Source of the DNA: Tetrastigma voinierianum
Lineage: Eukaryota; Streptophyta; Magnoliopsida; Vitales; Vitaceae
Assembly: GCA_016808115.1 (NCBI GenBank)
Contig: JAEQBH010000193.1
Location: 2,108,001-2,172,000 of the forward strand
Direction: 5' to 3'
DNA length: 64,000 bases
Each line of letters starts with the position of its first letter. Positions within the stretch are counted from its first letter, which is position 1. The translations under genes and the position numbers were made by a program. This document shows positions 11,694-24,376 of this stretch, piece by piece. The notes below the pieces were generated by a model. It saw nothing but the letters and a program-made list of their open reading frames with translations. It did no database searches and was not told the origin of the DNA.

Positions 11694-14221
11694 TGATGGA
11701 TAAGCCACCTATACAAATTTGGCGACATTATCGCAAAGGACTATTATCTAATCCCAGCAATAATGCCATAGAGGAAACTTGTTGTTGTGTTCCTTATCTA
11801 TTATCTTGATTAAAAGCGGTTTTCTTGAGGCAAATCATTTTCTTTCTAGTTTGATCCGAATCTTTGCAAGTGTCTGGGTAAGAACAAATGTAAAAATTGG
11901 ATTCGTCGAGATACTCGATCCACGAGGAGATCTCGAGAATTCTCAATCAACTACCACGACTACTCAAACTCCTGTTTGGATGGATGGTAATTGGAATCAG
12001 TTTTGCAAACCTTGAAATGTAAAATAAGCCTAAGATATGTGAATTATTAACAAAATGAATTAAAACTGAAAATTCAAAAATAACAAATTCAGACTAAACA
12101 ATTATCATTTAAAGGGAACATTAGAAAGGCTGTGAACATGATTCTGCCGGGTACCTTGCTGAAACTTTGAAAGCCCCCACGCATGGACCACGGATTTAAA
12201 ACCTTGTCAGGAATATGATAGTGCGGTTGGATCTCTCCCGTACCCATTTGTTCATCGTCTAAACTTCCACTGTTTCCTTTCGAAATGAAGTCGAAAATAC
12301 TTTTAATCACGGGTTGCCGATTACATGGATATTTTTCGCTGTACTAAATACGGAAGCGTGTTTGTAAACCTTAGCTGCAAGACATAGGCATAGCATGGGT
12401 TTGCACTGACTCGTTTAGCTTCCTCAAAGAGTGGAACGATTCATGTTTCGCCAGTTAAGATCGCTGCTCACGGGATTGGACTTACTATGAATGAGGTGAC
12501 CTCTCTCTTACTAAATGGATAAGTCATTCAACTAATTTGAAGCTTAGTGAGAAGAGGATTTATCAGATTCGTTAAAGAACTCATTAGATCACCATTCAAG
12601 ATTCGTATACCTTTGAAATTGTTCATCACTCTCGGATTGCCTTCTACTGTGTCACTGGAGGGCCTCTGAAATCGAGGCAATCCTATTATGGGTATAAAGC
12701 AGCTGATAGGATGAGTCACGATACTGACCAATGATGGAATTCTGGCGATAGTTGATAGCCTCGATAAATTTTTGCGGGAAAGATAATTCGACAACGAGTC
12801 TATTCAATGGAAGCTGGTTTCTAAATCACTAGATTACACCTACAATGCTTGCTGATCAAAGAAAACCAACTGTCATCCAGGAAGTCAAAATTAAATTATG
12901 CGGAACGAAGACGATCGACGAGTAATTTGAAAGAAATAGAATTATCATTCGGCTTCTACTTTAACATTTAAGTCAGACCAAATTTGAAAAGAAATAACAA
13001 AGCTAATCTAAAGTAAAATCAAAACAAGAAAAGAAAATTAAATACAAGAGCCTCAAAGCTACCGGATCTATAACTAGCGCGAAACTTGCCTTTAATGCGA
13101 CTCGTGATTTATACAGTTCTGAAGTTGGGCTAAATTGAGTATCTCCTTATGGATTTCGGGTTAAGCGGCCCATTTAGTTTGATAATGTTCGCGGCCCCTA
13201 GATTATTATCAGGCCTCGGTTGTCGCGATATTGCGAGCTTTTATTTAATTATGGGCTTGCTAGCATCCCTTGGATCCTGATGTCGACCGCTGAATGGCGT
13301 CGCGACCTTCACACTTCTGGTGATGATCGCGTTTCGGCTGAATGATGTCGCCTTAGCCTTCTTCTTTCTTTGATGTGCCATCTGCGAGATGTGTCAGCGA
13401 CCTTAATTCTTGGCAAGCGATCGCCATGGCCATTGAATGACGTCGCGACCTTAGTCTCTTAAAGCGATGTCGCGGCCGGCGAATGGCGTCGACCTTCTTT
13501 TCTTACATGGCGATGTAAGATGCGAATGGCGTCGCGACCAATTGTAACGGCCCGATGTCGCGACTCTTTGAATGGCGTTCGCGACCTTAATTGCCAGGCG
13601 ATGTCGCGACTACTGAATGACGTCGCGACCTTAATTCTTGGCAACTGATGGCAGCGACCGCTTCGTGGCGATTGCCGAGCCTTCTTTCTTTGCTTAACTG
13701 ATGTCCGCGACCTCTTTGAATCGTGCGACATATCCGGTCTCTTTGAAATTCTTATGTCGCGACTTCGCATTGGTATCCGTCCTCCATGTCTTCTTTCGGT
13801 CTTGATTACGCTCGCGACCTTCTCGAAATTATTTGCGACATCATATCTTGTTCTTCATTGTTGCTGGTTGCAGGCTGAAGTTTACCATTTGCGGCTTGCG
13901 TTCACGCCTTCATTGCCCTTATCCACGGGGCTGGAGTTTGTGGTTGCGACCTTGATGTGATTCTTCATTACTGTCGGCTTCCCTCTGGCCGAGGTCCGCT
14001 ATAGCCATTGCATTTCTCCTGTTGCAACATCATTCAGCCAGTCGCATCATTCCGGCTCAGCCAGTTTCTGCTCCTTTTACTACATTATCTTCTTTCTCTT
14101 TAATTTCCTGCTGCTTAGCAATTTGGTGAATTATTCAACATTTCTACACATAAATCAGTCTTTTATAGATAGAAATCAATCAGAAAAATGGACTGAAAAT
14201 GGATGACTTTTAAACTCATCA
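11694..14221 (-). repeat. 3' LTR of Ath-2
   Basis: Runs from TGATGGATAAGCCACC to TTTAAACTCATCA and pairs with 38187-40779. Shared landmarks are the TTATTATCTAATCCC-like start, the TTTCTTTCTAGTTTGATCCG tract, AAATGAATTAAAA, the GTCGCGAC block and the terminal ATGGACTGAAAATGGATGAC. Frames at 11779-12015, 12089-12310, 12528-12794 and 13459-13770 are not supported as genes because their phases are not kept in the partner LTR. Confidence 0.88.
13190..13990 (-). repeat. GTCGCGAC-rich minisatellite in Ath-2 3' LTR
   Basis: Units of the form GAATGGCGTCGCGACCTT and GCGATGTCGCGAC with CTTAATTCTTGGC linkers; at least six intact GTCGCGAC cores (for example near 13442, 13532, 13556, 13601, 13620 and 13754). 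It is the inverse-strand equivalent of 1340-2230. Confidence 0.88.
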
Positions 14222-14240
14222 AACTCCCCGAACTTAAATT
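14222..14240 (-). other. polypurine tract of Ath-2
   Basis: On - the bases read AATTTAAGTTCGGGGAGTT immediately before the LTR start TGATGAGTTT. The Ath-1 equivalent is 1091-1109. Confidence 0.65.
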
Positions 14241-15938
14241 TTCTTGTCCCAAGCGAAGAAAGAAAGTTTGTTTGTCACCAGGCCAAGGACATTTTTACGT
14301 ATTGTTTGTGGTTGACATTTTAATTGAAGGATTGGTGCATTCACTAATATCTAACCCAGTTCGGATGAAGTTGATCTTTCCTCAATCAGGTGTACTAAGC
14401 TAAACATTTAGTTTGTTTTATAGCGGTCCTCGTGGGTTAGTCTGTGAAAAGTAGAGTTGGTCTTCTTCCTCTTTTCTTAGTGAGTCGATTAACCCTCACG
14501 AGGTCCTTCACGGGTTTTGATCCTTTCAAGTTTTCAGAATTCCATATGCTTGTTTGAACATATTGATCTCCACTAATGTGAAATAGTTTATTCCCAAGAT
14601 AATTGGTCTTTGAAACGTAAATATGTGAGGCTTGAGTGTGGTAGGATGGATGGAACTTTTTAGGTTAAGATTACCGAGACTCTTTCTCCTTTTACTTAGC
14701 TGTTGCCGCTTCTTTTTCCTTGCAAACCTTTCAATTGATTTCCCCGAACTTCATGCGGGGAATCTTCTTGATTTCTTCTGTTTAAGAATTGTTAGTTCCC
14801 TTATATTTAATGCTTTATAACATTGGACACCACCGATCACCTTGGGAATAGTTGCAGTGCCGTCTTACTAAGATTTCCTGGCACTCTTATGGGCTTTGGG
14901 TTGGTAAATCCCATGCCAGTCAATTAGGTGCTGGTGTTGAAACACCCTAGAACTAATTGTTCAAGAGAGTTAGGCCACAAGACAAAACTTCTTCCTTTAA
15001 GTTTTTTTTTTTTTGTATCCTCCTGCTTTAGATCTTTCTCTCTTCACCTTTTTCTGTATTTCCCCTTTAGTTCTCCAAAGAAAAACTACTCCCCCAAACT
15101 TTATCTCTTCCTCCTTCTTTGAATTTTGGGTAATCAGAGGTTCTTTACTGGAGGATTAGTATACAATATGGCTTAGGATTTCGGTGGCTTGTTTGAAAAT
15201 AAGAATGTTTTTGGCTCAAATTGGGAACTAAGGTGTATCAAGAAGCATATAAATAAGGGTGGCTAGAAAATAAGCAAAGCACCCAGATGGCACACATCAT
15301 TTCTTATTAGTTGTATCACTAGGATTTCGCGCCCGATTAATAATCCTTTCAAGTTCTAAGTCGGTTTGGTCTTGTAATGTAAAAGTGTCCTTGACTCGCT
15401 TCAATTGATGAGGAGTTACATGATCTAAGGTTTGCAGTTCTTTGTGCTCTCTTGTTTATACTTCCAAACTCAAAGCTCTATTTTGCTCATGATTGTACTT
15501 CGCATAGGACTCGTCAGCTAAATTCAAAGTCAATTATACAATGATTTATTGTTTCAATTCAATTATATGCCCATTACGCCCTTGATACATAATTATTTGT
15601 GTTGGCTATCTTAAATCAAACTACTTTATTAGCTAAGATTATGATATGTCAGCATTTTCATTCTACAGGCTAATCTATTATTCTTAACAATTAAAGCAAA
15701 GTAACAAACACAGTAACTTTCCATGATATCAAACAAATTTTATTTTTTTTTATTTATTCATGAGATTATTAAAGTTGAAAACGACATGTTGGAAGTGAGG
15801 AGAGATAGAATGAAATCAATGGGAAGGTCTATTTTTCTATTCTTTTGGGAGGAGCAAAGATGTTGGGAGGATCGAATCGAGGGTAGCAGGTAGGGTTGAA
15901 TTTGAAACTTCATTTCAGAGTTCTACTTCTTCTTCTTG
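14241..15938 (-). mobile_element. 3' untranslated tract of Ath-2
   Basis: Non-coding interval between the env-like remnant and the PPT. The first kilobase (to about 15300) is the inverted match of 1-1109. It contains a T-run at about 15001-15014 and pyrimidine-rich stretches. Frames such as 14203-14403, 14632-14820 and 14928-15122 on + are low-complexity and antisense to the element; I do not call them. Confidence 0.65.
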
Positions 15939-17908
15939 TCACATTCTCCCTCTATTATAACGGATGGATTCATTGGTGAGATCGACCTTTTTATTCAAAT
16001 CATCTTGCCTTTTACCCAATGTGTTCATTGTGTGCTCCATTTCAGTCATGACTTCTAAAAATTTAGAAAGATTATTGTTGATCAAATCCAAATTTTCAAG
16101 CCAGACTTTTCTTCTAAAGGCATCTTTGTCCATCGAGCTCGATGTGCTGCACCGTCTTCTCGAAGTCTTGAACATTAAACATATAGAGGAATTTGAATCC
16201 CTTGATGCTCATAGTTTTGGCTTTACAGTGAATGCTCCTTTATGAGTTCTAGTAGTTGAGAATCACGATCAGTGATTGTTGTAAAATGACTCATGGCTCA
16301 AATTGCAACTTCTTCATTATAGATCATGATCTCTTTATACGTTCCTTCTTGAATTTTCTCTTGATGCTCCAGAAATCCTCTTTCATCGCACTTCCCATGC
16401 CTTATTTCTTCTTCCCATTGATGATCTCTTCTTTTCCTTTCGGCTTCATATGCGCGTGCATCTGTTCTGAGTTCCTCTCCCCACTGTTGATCTCTTCTTT
16501 TCAATTACGCTTCCATACTTCCTCTGCGAATTTTTTTGTTGGAGCTCCATTTCGCTCTGTTCTTCCGCGCCTCTTCGAATGGGCCAGGCATCTCAATGCC
16601 CAGATTATTCCCCTGGGCTCCCCTAGAGCTTTCACCAGGTTCTCTGAAATCACTATTCCTTCTAGGGGGAGAGTTGGCCAGTGGGGTGGAGAAATCTATG
16701 GGACTTCTTTCATTACATTCTCTTGTCTCCACAAGCTGAGAAAGGTGCTATACAGTTTATTATGCAGATCTTCTTCTTCTTGATCTTCAACCGAAGGTTG
16801 TGCCCCTTCCTATCTTGCATTCTCATTTCTTCTCTTGAATCCGCTTCTCTACCTCTTTATTTTCTTTGATTCCTTGGCCCTTGCTTACTCCAGGCGAGGG
16901 TAGTGGTGGAAATCTTCAGGGCACTCTTCTTCTTCTTCCCAAGTTCCCTTCACGACCCTCAAACATAGCCTTGTGATGGTTCTTGGGGTGAGGAAGTCAA
17001 GCCCTTTATTACAGCCATGATATCTCATTATTGAGTTTTCAATGATAGCTCCAGCTTATTAATCTTGTACCCACTAGCGTGGCGTAGGAATAGTTGCTTC
17101 TTGTTTCTCATACGTGCGAACAGCCTTAGTAGGGGACTCTCTTGAAAGCAGAGTAAAGCCATACCTTTGCCTATTACATCAAATCTCCCTGTTTATAATC
17201 TTTTTCTCCCTTCATGGCTTGTTTCACTTCACAGTCACATCCAACTTTCTTGCTATCATTTCATGGTTAGGGTTGTATATTTATCTTCCTTTATGTTATT
17301 TGGATCCATGCTTTTGCCCTCCATTCCGTGCATTTCATTTGGTTTGGCTCCATACTGGCACCCAAACTCCTTTGACATGAGCAGAGAGTTCTCCTTCCTC
17401 CCAACGGAGTTGGAGCCAAATTCTCGTACGACTCTTTGCATATCAAGACTTTGATGTTGCGAATTTTCTGACCTCTTTTGTTCAATCGAGTTCATGAAGA
17501 ATGGTTTGCGTTGACTCTCTTTCCCAAACCTTTCCGGCTATAGTACCTTCACTTCCCGGATTAGATGGCTTCTTGAGGCGAGTCGTCTTCCTCTCCCTTT
17601 TTCTTCGCTTTCTTTTCCACTTTTCCTACATTTAACTTTGTAGCGAGTTGAACTTCAGGTTATTCAAGACGGCATTCTCCTGCGGATTTCAGATAGACTT
17701 CCCTTGGTGAGCTGTAACCTCCATGATTTAAGCTGAATTTGGGATGAGGGTTGAAGGTTCGACCATTGCAATCAGGACGGGTTTTAGGAAAATTTTTGGA
17801 TCTAGGGTTTGCAGAATTGAAGAAACTAGAGAGTATAAGAAGGGACTGGAAGGAAGTTGTATTACAGCGAGGAGGATGGCAAGTGAAGGGAGTTCTGGCA
17901 GTTTGCAA
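15939..17908 (-). pseudogene. Env-like (third ORF) remnant of Ath-2
   Basis: Located between pol and the 3' LTR, where Athila elements carry an extra ORF often called env-like. Several - strand pieces follow one another: 17256-17495 contains QRVVREFGSNSV, resembling the VVREFY-type motif of the plant-transposon domain found in such ORFs; 16298-16732 is rich in charged residues (RRDQQWGEEL, EAERKRRDHQWEEE) and looks helical or coiled-coil; 15939-16175 ends the protein with a heptad-like tail (LGKRQDDLNKKVDLTNESI). Its role in the family is unknown, and a true envelope function is unproven. At least four frame breaks separate the parts. Alternatives: another element-encoded accessory protein. 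The better readable relative is at 30984-32392. Confidence 0.5.
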
Positions 17909-18164
17909 AGTCAGTCATTATTATTATGAATCTTTGTTACTTCATTTATTGCTTTGTCGGCGACTTAAATTTCAGCATGATTGTATATCATTAAATTTAG
18001 GGGCGAAATTAAAATTTGCCGGTGGCCTCAACTTTTCTCATGTGACTTATTATTGTTTTGTCATGACATCAAATGCTATCAGGAGGGACAGAGGTATCAT
18101 CGAGGAGTGCAGGACATGCCAGGTATTTTATGATATAGTTGAGGTTATTGACCCTCATCTTTAA

Positions 18165-18355
18165 GAGGGTTGTTCGCGTCAGCGACCCGTGTTTTTATCG
18201 CGGCGCAATTTAAATGGCGACACGCGCTTTGCAGTTCGCGACACAATGCCCTTGTTCTTCCTTGATCTTACGACTAAGTTGCGACCTCGACCTGGCCAGC
18301 GACCGTAAAATCGTCGCGACTTGATCTACCGACCTGAAATTTGATCGATCGGACA
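18165..18355 (-). repeat. GCGAC-rich cluster inside Ath-2 internal region
   Basis: About 190 bp with GCGACC, TCGCGAC and GGCGACAC motifs, of the same style as the LTR minisatellite but outside any LTR. It lies between pol and the env-like remnant. It may be a captured LTR piece or independent growth of the motif. Confidence 0.6.
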
Positions 18356-18719
18356 GCTTTTTCACTCCCTTGAAACATTAATTTGCACATTCATAGCATT
18401 AATCATTCCACGGCAGTTCAAACATGTATTCTGATTTTGGTATGTAGGGAGGAAGAACCCTCCCTTTTTTCGATAAACTCTTTCTGTAAATTCTTTGGAG
18501 TTGTCACGGGTTTGTTCCTTCTCACTGAGCCATTTGATTATCAACATCTTTATCAATAATTCAAAAGGATTAAATTGTTGATCAAATACTGATGATATGT
18601 CCCAACAAATCATGACTAGAACTAAAAATTCAAGCAGGCAACTAATAAAAAAATTTCAAAGTTTATATAAGATAAATCTATATCTGGAACACTCCCCCAT
18701 GGTACCTTTCTTGTTTGAG
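18356..18719 (-). mobile_element. Ath-2 pol-env spacer left of the Copia insertion
   Basis: AT-rich remnant with one 83-codon - strand frame (18362-18613) lacking recognisable motifs. It is Ath-2 sequence because Ath-2 pol ends just on the other side of the Copia element (about 22990). Confidence 0.45.
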
Positions 18720-19017
18720 TGCATTGAAAATCAAGCACGTGCTTTCATGCTTGTGCATGTTTCTCTCACTGTTAGCATTCCTCTTCCTTTTTTTGCTTTT
18801 ACGGATTAATGCAATACTATATCTATATGAACCACCCCAATCCGGTAAATTGGACCGATTGGTTTAATTCGCACCTTGTAAGAAATTTTGTCAGGTGATA
18901 TTTGTCACTTTCGAGAATTATCTCAAATCGTAAACTATTTGTTTCTGTTTTCTTTACCATTACAAAAATAAGAAGTGTGACTAGATTCCTCTAGAGTTTT
19001 TGCCTTCAAATTCTTCA
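18720..19017 (+). repeat. 5' LTR of the Copia element
   Basis: Starts TGCATTGAAAATC. Shares with the 3' LTR the CATGCTTGTGCATGTTTCTC block, TTAGCATTCCTC, GTTTAATTC, ATTTTGTCAGGTGATATT-like and GTGTGACTAGATT segments. Just after it, TATGAGTATGACAG at 19018-19031 could be a worn tRNA-Met type PBS. Confidence 0.82.
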
Positions 19018-19091
19018 TATGAGTATGACAGTTTAATCACGCTCTCTTCTTCTCATCTCTTCATTTTGTCCACCAAATGATCAGTGTTTGA

Positions 19092-22000
19092 ATGGCTACC
19101 AACTCATCCTCTCTTTGCCACGATGGCGACCAATTCATAACGCGACATGATCAAAAGTCAAAGGAGGAAGACCTTGGTGTGATCATTGCGGCCCAGGGTC
19201 ACTCGAGAGAGCTTGTTGGGAAGACCATGGAAAACCGGCGGATTGGAAGCGCGTCGACCACTTAGAGAAAGAAGGGCGAGGTAATCATGTGACTGCTTAG
19301 ATGAGCAGTCGCCACAAATTGAAGCTAGCCGCTTTTAATAAAGGAGCAAATGGAAATGCGAAACTACTATCTCCCTCTTATGTCCAATCTGATCCTAGCG
19401 GCATCTTCAATCAGTCATTAGTTCGGAACCTTATTTCATAAAGGTAATTCTTTAAGCGCCTTTATTGTTGGTAAAGCATAAAAACCTTGGATCAGTGACT
19501 CGAGAGCATCGATCATATGAATAGGAAATCGACAATTTTTTTGTACATAGCCCATGTCCAAATAATTTGAGTCAGAATAGCGGATGGTTTCACTTTCAAA
19601 GGTTCTTGTGCCCCAGTTCGGTTATTCTTTATCGAGGATCTTACTCTCTTCGGTTCTCCTTGTTCTTGGATTGTAATCTATTATCAGATAGTAAACTCAC
19701 CCGAGGAAAGGGTGTATTTTAAATTTTCATGCACTCCTTTGTGAATTTCGAGATTTGGATTCGGGAAGGCGGTGGCAATCTTTGAGGGTGCTCTGGACTC
19801 CCACATCCTTGGGAGCGCACGATCCAAAGCGACTCACAAATGAAGTAATTGGTCGTAGATTCTTTGGCCTCATCAAAATAACGATGAGTGCAATTATGTT
19901 TGTGCTTTTCTCCTACGGCAGGTCATCCCTAATGTTATGTATCTCAAGCATTTATTTCCTTCATTATTTAATAAAAATCCAAAAATCCTTTGAGTGTGAA
20001 ATCATCAATTATCAAGTAGGATTGGGGTCTCATTTTCCCATTCAACTATAAAGCGTGGTCAGACCTCGATGATTCATAGCGATATCGAGTTGATCGAGAA
20101 TAAAAAATGTAACCCGTGCTAGATGGTTGTCTGTTCATGAATGGGATCACACTGGAGTATGATGGTGTTCCTGTGAAGAAAATCAAAGCAGGTCAAATTT
20201 TTTCAAAAAATTTCAAAATGATTCGAGACCCGATTCGATCAAAAATCTGAGTGCAAAGTCGATGTGCTAAAGTTACTTGACTCATTCTACAGGGAGATAT
20301 CTAACCAAAAGAAGGGATAGTTCACTTAAGTTCATGTGTGCATTACCCCACCAATAGCTTGGAATAGTTTGAGAGGAAAAATAGGCATTTGTTAGAGGTG
20401 GCTAGATCGCTAATGTTTCCTACGAATGTACCAAAATTATTACGGGTATCCTTGGCGACTACCTCATCGATAGGATACGTCTAGAACTACTAAAATTCGA
20501 ACACCTTGTCAAACACTCCTTAAATCCTTCCAGACCACTGCGTATCTTTGCATATCCCATGTCCACAAAATTTGATGTTGTTTGTATTCATAATAATCAA
20601 CAACATAAAAGTAAAACGATTAATTAACAAAGTGCATCTTTCTTGGGTGATACACCAAATAAAGGGTATAAGTGTTACTCGATTACAAAAAATTCTACAA
20701 TTCAATAGATGTCACAATTTTTGAAACCCGGCCTTACTATCCCAAAATTGATATTCGGGGAGAATTCAACCGGGAATATCAGTTTTGGAACCTTGAGTCA
20801 TTAGAGCAGGTCACATCACCATAAAAATCAAGTTTCTATAGAGTCATGTAATCGCGAGGTTCATTGTTACGAAACACGGGATAATGAGCACATCTAGAAA
20901 TGGAGGAAAGAGAACAATTTCGAAGCAAACCCATGAGGTGAGCAGGTTCTAATCAGCAAAATTCCAGGTAACTGTAATGCTCTCGCTGAGGATGGCGTAC
21001 ATTGATTCGAGGAGTTGAAAATGATATTCTTAATATGCACTATAGCTTTGAGGAAAGGAGTTAGATCATGCACTCGGCATCCATTGGAAATTTTATTTTG
21101 CCTTGATAAGCTATCACCTCGTTTCGTGCATTCACTTCTAACATCACGAGATACAGTTATAGGAATGTTAGAGCTTTCAAGTATCTAAGTGGAAGAAGCG
21201 CGGTCGATGAAGAGGATTCAGGCGTTTGGCAGAAAGTAGTCATTATGGGAAATTCTTGACCTCCAGGGGTAAAAGCGGAGTTAAGTGTAAGTGGATTTTC
21301 TGATGAAGTACAAAGCGGATGGTAATGTGGGCGAACAAAGGCTCGGTTGGTCGCAAAGGATTCACCCAATCATATATTATTTATCAAGAAACTTTGTCAG
21401 TTGCCAAGCTCGGCCAACAGCATTGTACTTTTTTATCATGGCAGAAATAATCTGATTGATGCTTCACCCGACTTGATGTGAAAAGTACGCTTCCTCAATG
21501 GTGACTTGGGAAAGTTTACATGGACATTCTGTGGGCTTGAGACTGTCAATTTCAACAGTTTGGACTGAAAATGTATGGTCTCAGCCAAATCTCTAGAGCT
21601 GGTTTGAACGGTTTCGCTGGAGTAGTGAAGGGTGCGGATTAGTTCGATGTGATGAATCACACATTGTTGTGAGACACTGAAGGAAGATGTGAGTTAATCA
21701 TTTGTATGGTGACTATGTTTGGTGTAATCATAGAGAGAAAATTGACCCAGCCTACTTAAAATTGCCGACAAAGAAATTTGAGATCAGGGGACCTTAGAAA
21801 CCTCAGTACTTTCTCGAATGAGTTGCTAGGTCAAAAGAAAGGTATAAGCGATCTCACAACGCAAATACAGATTACGGACTTACTAAATGAAGCAGGGGAT
21901 GCTAGGATGCACAGCGCGAGAGAAACACTATCTTGGGTTCAAGCGTAAAACTTGAAGAAAGTGATGGAAGTCCTCCGATTGATAAAGGAAGATATCAGCG

Positions 22001-22560
22001 TCTTGTGGGGAAACTCGCTCTATCACTCTCATACAAAGGCCGAGACATCGGCTTCTCATTAGTATGGTAAGTCAATTCTGAATAATCAACCCGAAAAACA
22101 CATGGCTGATGACGGAAAATATTGAGGCACCTCAAAATAACTGCGGGAAAAGGGTCTCTTCTTCGAAGAACAACGAAAACAGATTGAATTTTTGAGATCT
22201 GAATTGGCGAGTTAGTGACTGATCGGAATCAATTTCTAGCTATTATTCGTTTGTTTAGGGAATTTGGTTTATAGAAACAAAAACAATGGTCATTGGCAGT
22301 AGCGATCTTGGCGGAATTAGGTGCTATGGCGCAAGGTATCTGTGAGAATCGGTTGAGCATTTGTTAGAAGAAGTGCGGGTTAAGGCAGAAGCATCCCGTA
22401 GTGTTATCGCGTGACCAAGCGCCATCGATCATCATACTAAGAATCCGGTTTCATCATGATCGAATTTAAGCGCGTGGAGATAGATGCGACCTGCTATGAG
22501 GAAAAGATTGAAGAAGGGTTTTCAAAGTCGACTTCACTCCAACAAGCGTCAAACAAGCGA
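19092..22560 (+). pseudogene. Copia gag-pol remnant
   Basis: Frames are fragmentary but the order of domains is readable. A likely gag start is ATGGCTACCAACTCA at 19092. The integrase region at about 20400-20520 shows the NVPK segment followed by TPCQTLLKSF-like codons, typical of Copia integrase ends. RT begins near 21287 with YKADGNV and continues to KGFTQSYIIYYQETLS (21355-21400). The YVDD region at about 21691-21719 is damaged (LIICMVTM in one phase). The RT connection, the LKYFLGIE-type block, lies at about 21790-21835. RNase H ends near 22310-22360 with the AMAQGICE motif. The full gene would encode gag, protease, integrase, RT and RNase H for replication. Here dozens of stops and indels abolish it. 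The subfamily is not decidable. Confidence 0.82.
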
Positions 22561-22638
22561 CATTCTCATGAAGCTCTTTGCTCGAGGTTAACGAGGTCGT
22601 GAAAAACTGGAATGATCAACATCTACAATACGACGAAG

Positions 22639-22923
22639 TGTTGAAAATCGAGCCGATCGCCTCATGCTTGTGCATGTTTCTCTCCGTATTTAGCATTCCT
22701 CACTGCTTTTTTAACTTTCTGGGTAATGCAATATACCATCATATGATTACCAGTCGACAAGGTGGGCCAGGTGGTTTAATTCACTTTCCTTATAGAAAAT
22801 TTTATCAGGTGATATTGTCACTTAAATTATACCAAATCTGTAAACTCTTTATTTCTGACTTTTCTTTCATTCTGAAAATAAAAGTGTGACTAGATTATCT
22901 AGAGTTTTGCCTTGGAATTCTTA
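22639..22923 (+). repeat. 3' LTR of the Copia element
   Basis: Starts TGTTGAAAATCG after the run ACGACGAAG and pairs with 18720-19017. It ends near GGAATTCTTA. Following bases belong to Ath-2 pol. Confidence 0.82.
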
Positions 22924-22984
22924 GGAGTCCTTAAGCAGACTAATTTGTTTTAAGCATACTCTCGATTCACCGGCTAGAGTTCTT

Positions 22985-24330
22985 CTATTCTTTCTCCTCT
23001 TGAGATAGTGCTTGATCTTTGACCAAATTAACCTTAAATTCTTCAGCATGTGAGTCCTGAGTGTTCTTGCTCAATTAGTACTTGACACCATTGTATATAG
23101 ATCCATCCATTTGTTTAAACTTCCCGGAAATAATCTTAATGCGGAGTTAAGCAATGAGGAACTGATCCCATACTCCCGAACTCTTTCCTCGGAATCCTTT
23201 GATCATGCCATTTCTTTGTCTTTTCTTGTATATTCTAGCATTATCATAAACCATTTCTCAATTTCTTCAGTTCTGCGATTAGAGTAGTCTCTCTTCCTTT
23301 GCCATTTGAAATCGAAATTCAGCTTCTTGATGGCCCACATTGCTTTATATTCTAGTTCGAGGAGGTGACATGGGTTGCTGAAAGTCACTCGTGTGGGGAC
23401 ATCGATGGGAGTTTTGAATGCGATCTGCAAAGCCCAGTGCATCGTCGAGTTTGGAAGACCAATCTTTCCTGCTTGAACTACGGTCTTTCAGATCATTAAT
23501 CTCTGTTGGAAATTTACCGCGCTCTATTTGTTTGGGGATGATAAGCTAAGCCAGCAATATGTTTGATCCCATACTGCTGAATGAGCTTTGCAAATATTTT
23601 GTTTTGCAGTGGCACCATCAACGATGAGTAGTCTGGTGTTCCAAATGCTCGAAAATGTTTCTTTGTAAGAGCTCACAAGCTATGTTAGCATCATTCTTTG
23701 GACATTTGTGCTTCCACCCATTTGAAACTGTCCTTATTAGTGGCCTGTACAAGTTTCCAAATGATGATGAAGGGTCCCATAAAATCTATCTATACATCAA
23801 AGAATTTGCATACTAATATGCCTCGTAGGGGCATTTCATTTCTCTTTGCTGATATTTCCAATCTTTTGGCATCTATCACGTAATTTGACCCGATCGATCT
23901 GATCTGAAGATAGTGGGCCAATAAAAACACGATTGGAGTATCTTATGAAACATTCTTCTCGGAAAAATATCCCCCATATGGTGATCATGACATTCATTCA
24001 CAATTTTGCATTGTTCACTCGGCACATCTTCTTATAATCATGTGGCTCTTAAATAACGGTCGGTGTCCCAGGATGTAATTTTCTTTGTCGGTCACGAGCT
24101 TTCTTCTCTAGTGGTAGCTGAATTCAGAAAGTTCACTCCTCTGAGCCAAGTAATTCACAATATCAGGCATACCATGGAAGTTGGGCTTGATTAGGCAATT
24201 TATCATTTGGGAAGTTCTCTGAGTGATCTACCACTCTTGCTTCTACCTTGTTTCTTTCTACTCCACAGACAAGTGATCAGCTATCACATTGTCACAACCT
24301 TTCTTATGCTTTAATTTCAGATCCAACTCT
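22985..24330 (-). pseudogene. Integrase of Ath-2
   Basis: Athila-type integrase read on - in shifting phases. Toward its start, about 24150-24190, is a PDIVNYLAQ-like segment of the RNase H-integrase linker. The core shows DFMGPF at about 23766-23792 (first catalytic Asp) and a YHPQTN segment at about 23523-23550 (region before the catalytic Glu). The longest open piece, 23203-23442, has AFKTPIDVP and the strongly conserved MWAIKKLNFDF block. The end of pol, at about 22995-23045, reads EEFKVN and is followed by the Copia insertion. The protein would catalyse integration. Frameshifts between all these blocks make it inactive. Confidence 0.85.
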
Positions 24331-24376
24331 TGTAGTAACTTGGCACCATGCTCAGTCTTGGTTTGGGCTTCCTTTT

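Larger units (their letters stand above)
18720..22923 (+). mobile_element. Ty1/Copia retrotransposon nested in Ath-2
   Basis: Two short direct repeats, 18720-19017 and 22639-22923, flank 3.6 kb with Copia-order pol motifs on +. Integrase precedes RT, the Copia order. The GAGT at both outer edges (18717-18720 and 22925-22928) may be part of a target duplication, but a full 5-bp match is not seen. The insertion is just downstream of Ath-2 pol. Confidence 0.85.

Noticed and set aside
13190..13990. CRISPR-like array because of repeated GTCGCGAC units
   Set aside because: Unit spacing is irregular, spacers are themselves repetitive, the block lies inside a plant LTR, and no cas genes occur.
15964..16869. 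+ strand frames of up to 175 codons
   Set aside because: Antisense to the Ath-2 env-like remnant; hydrophobic composition is the mirror of charged codons on -.
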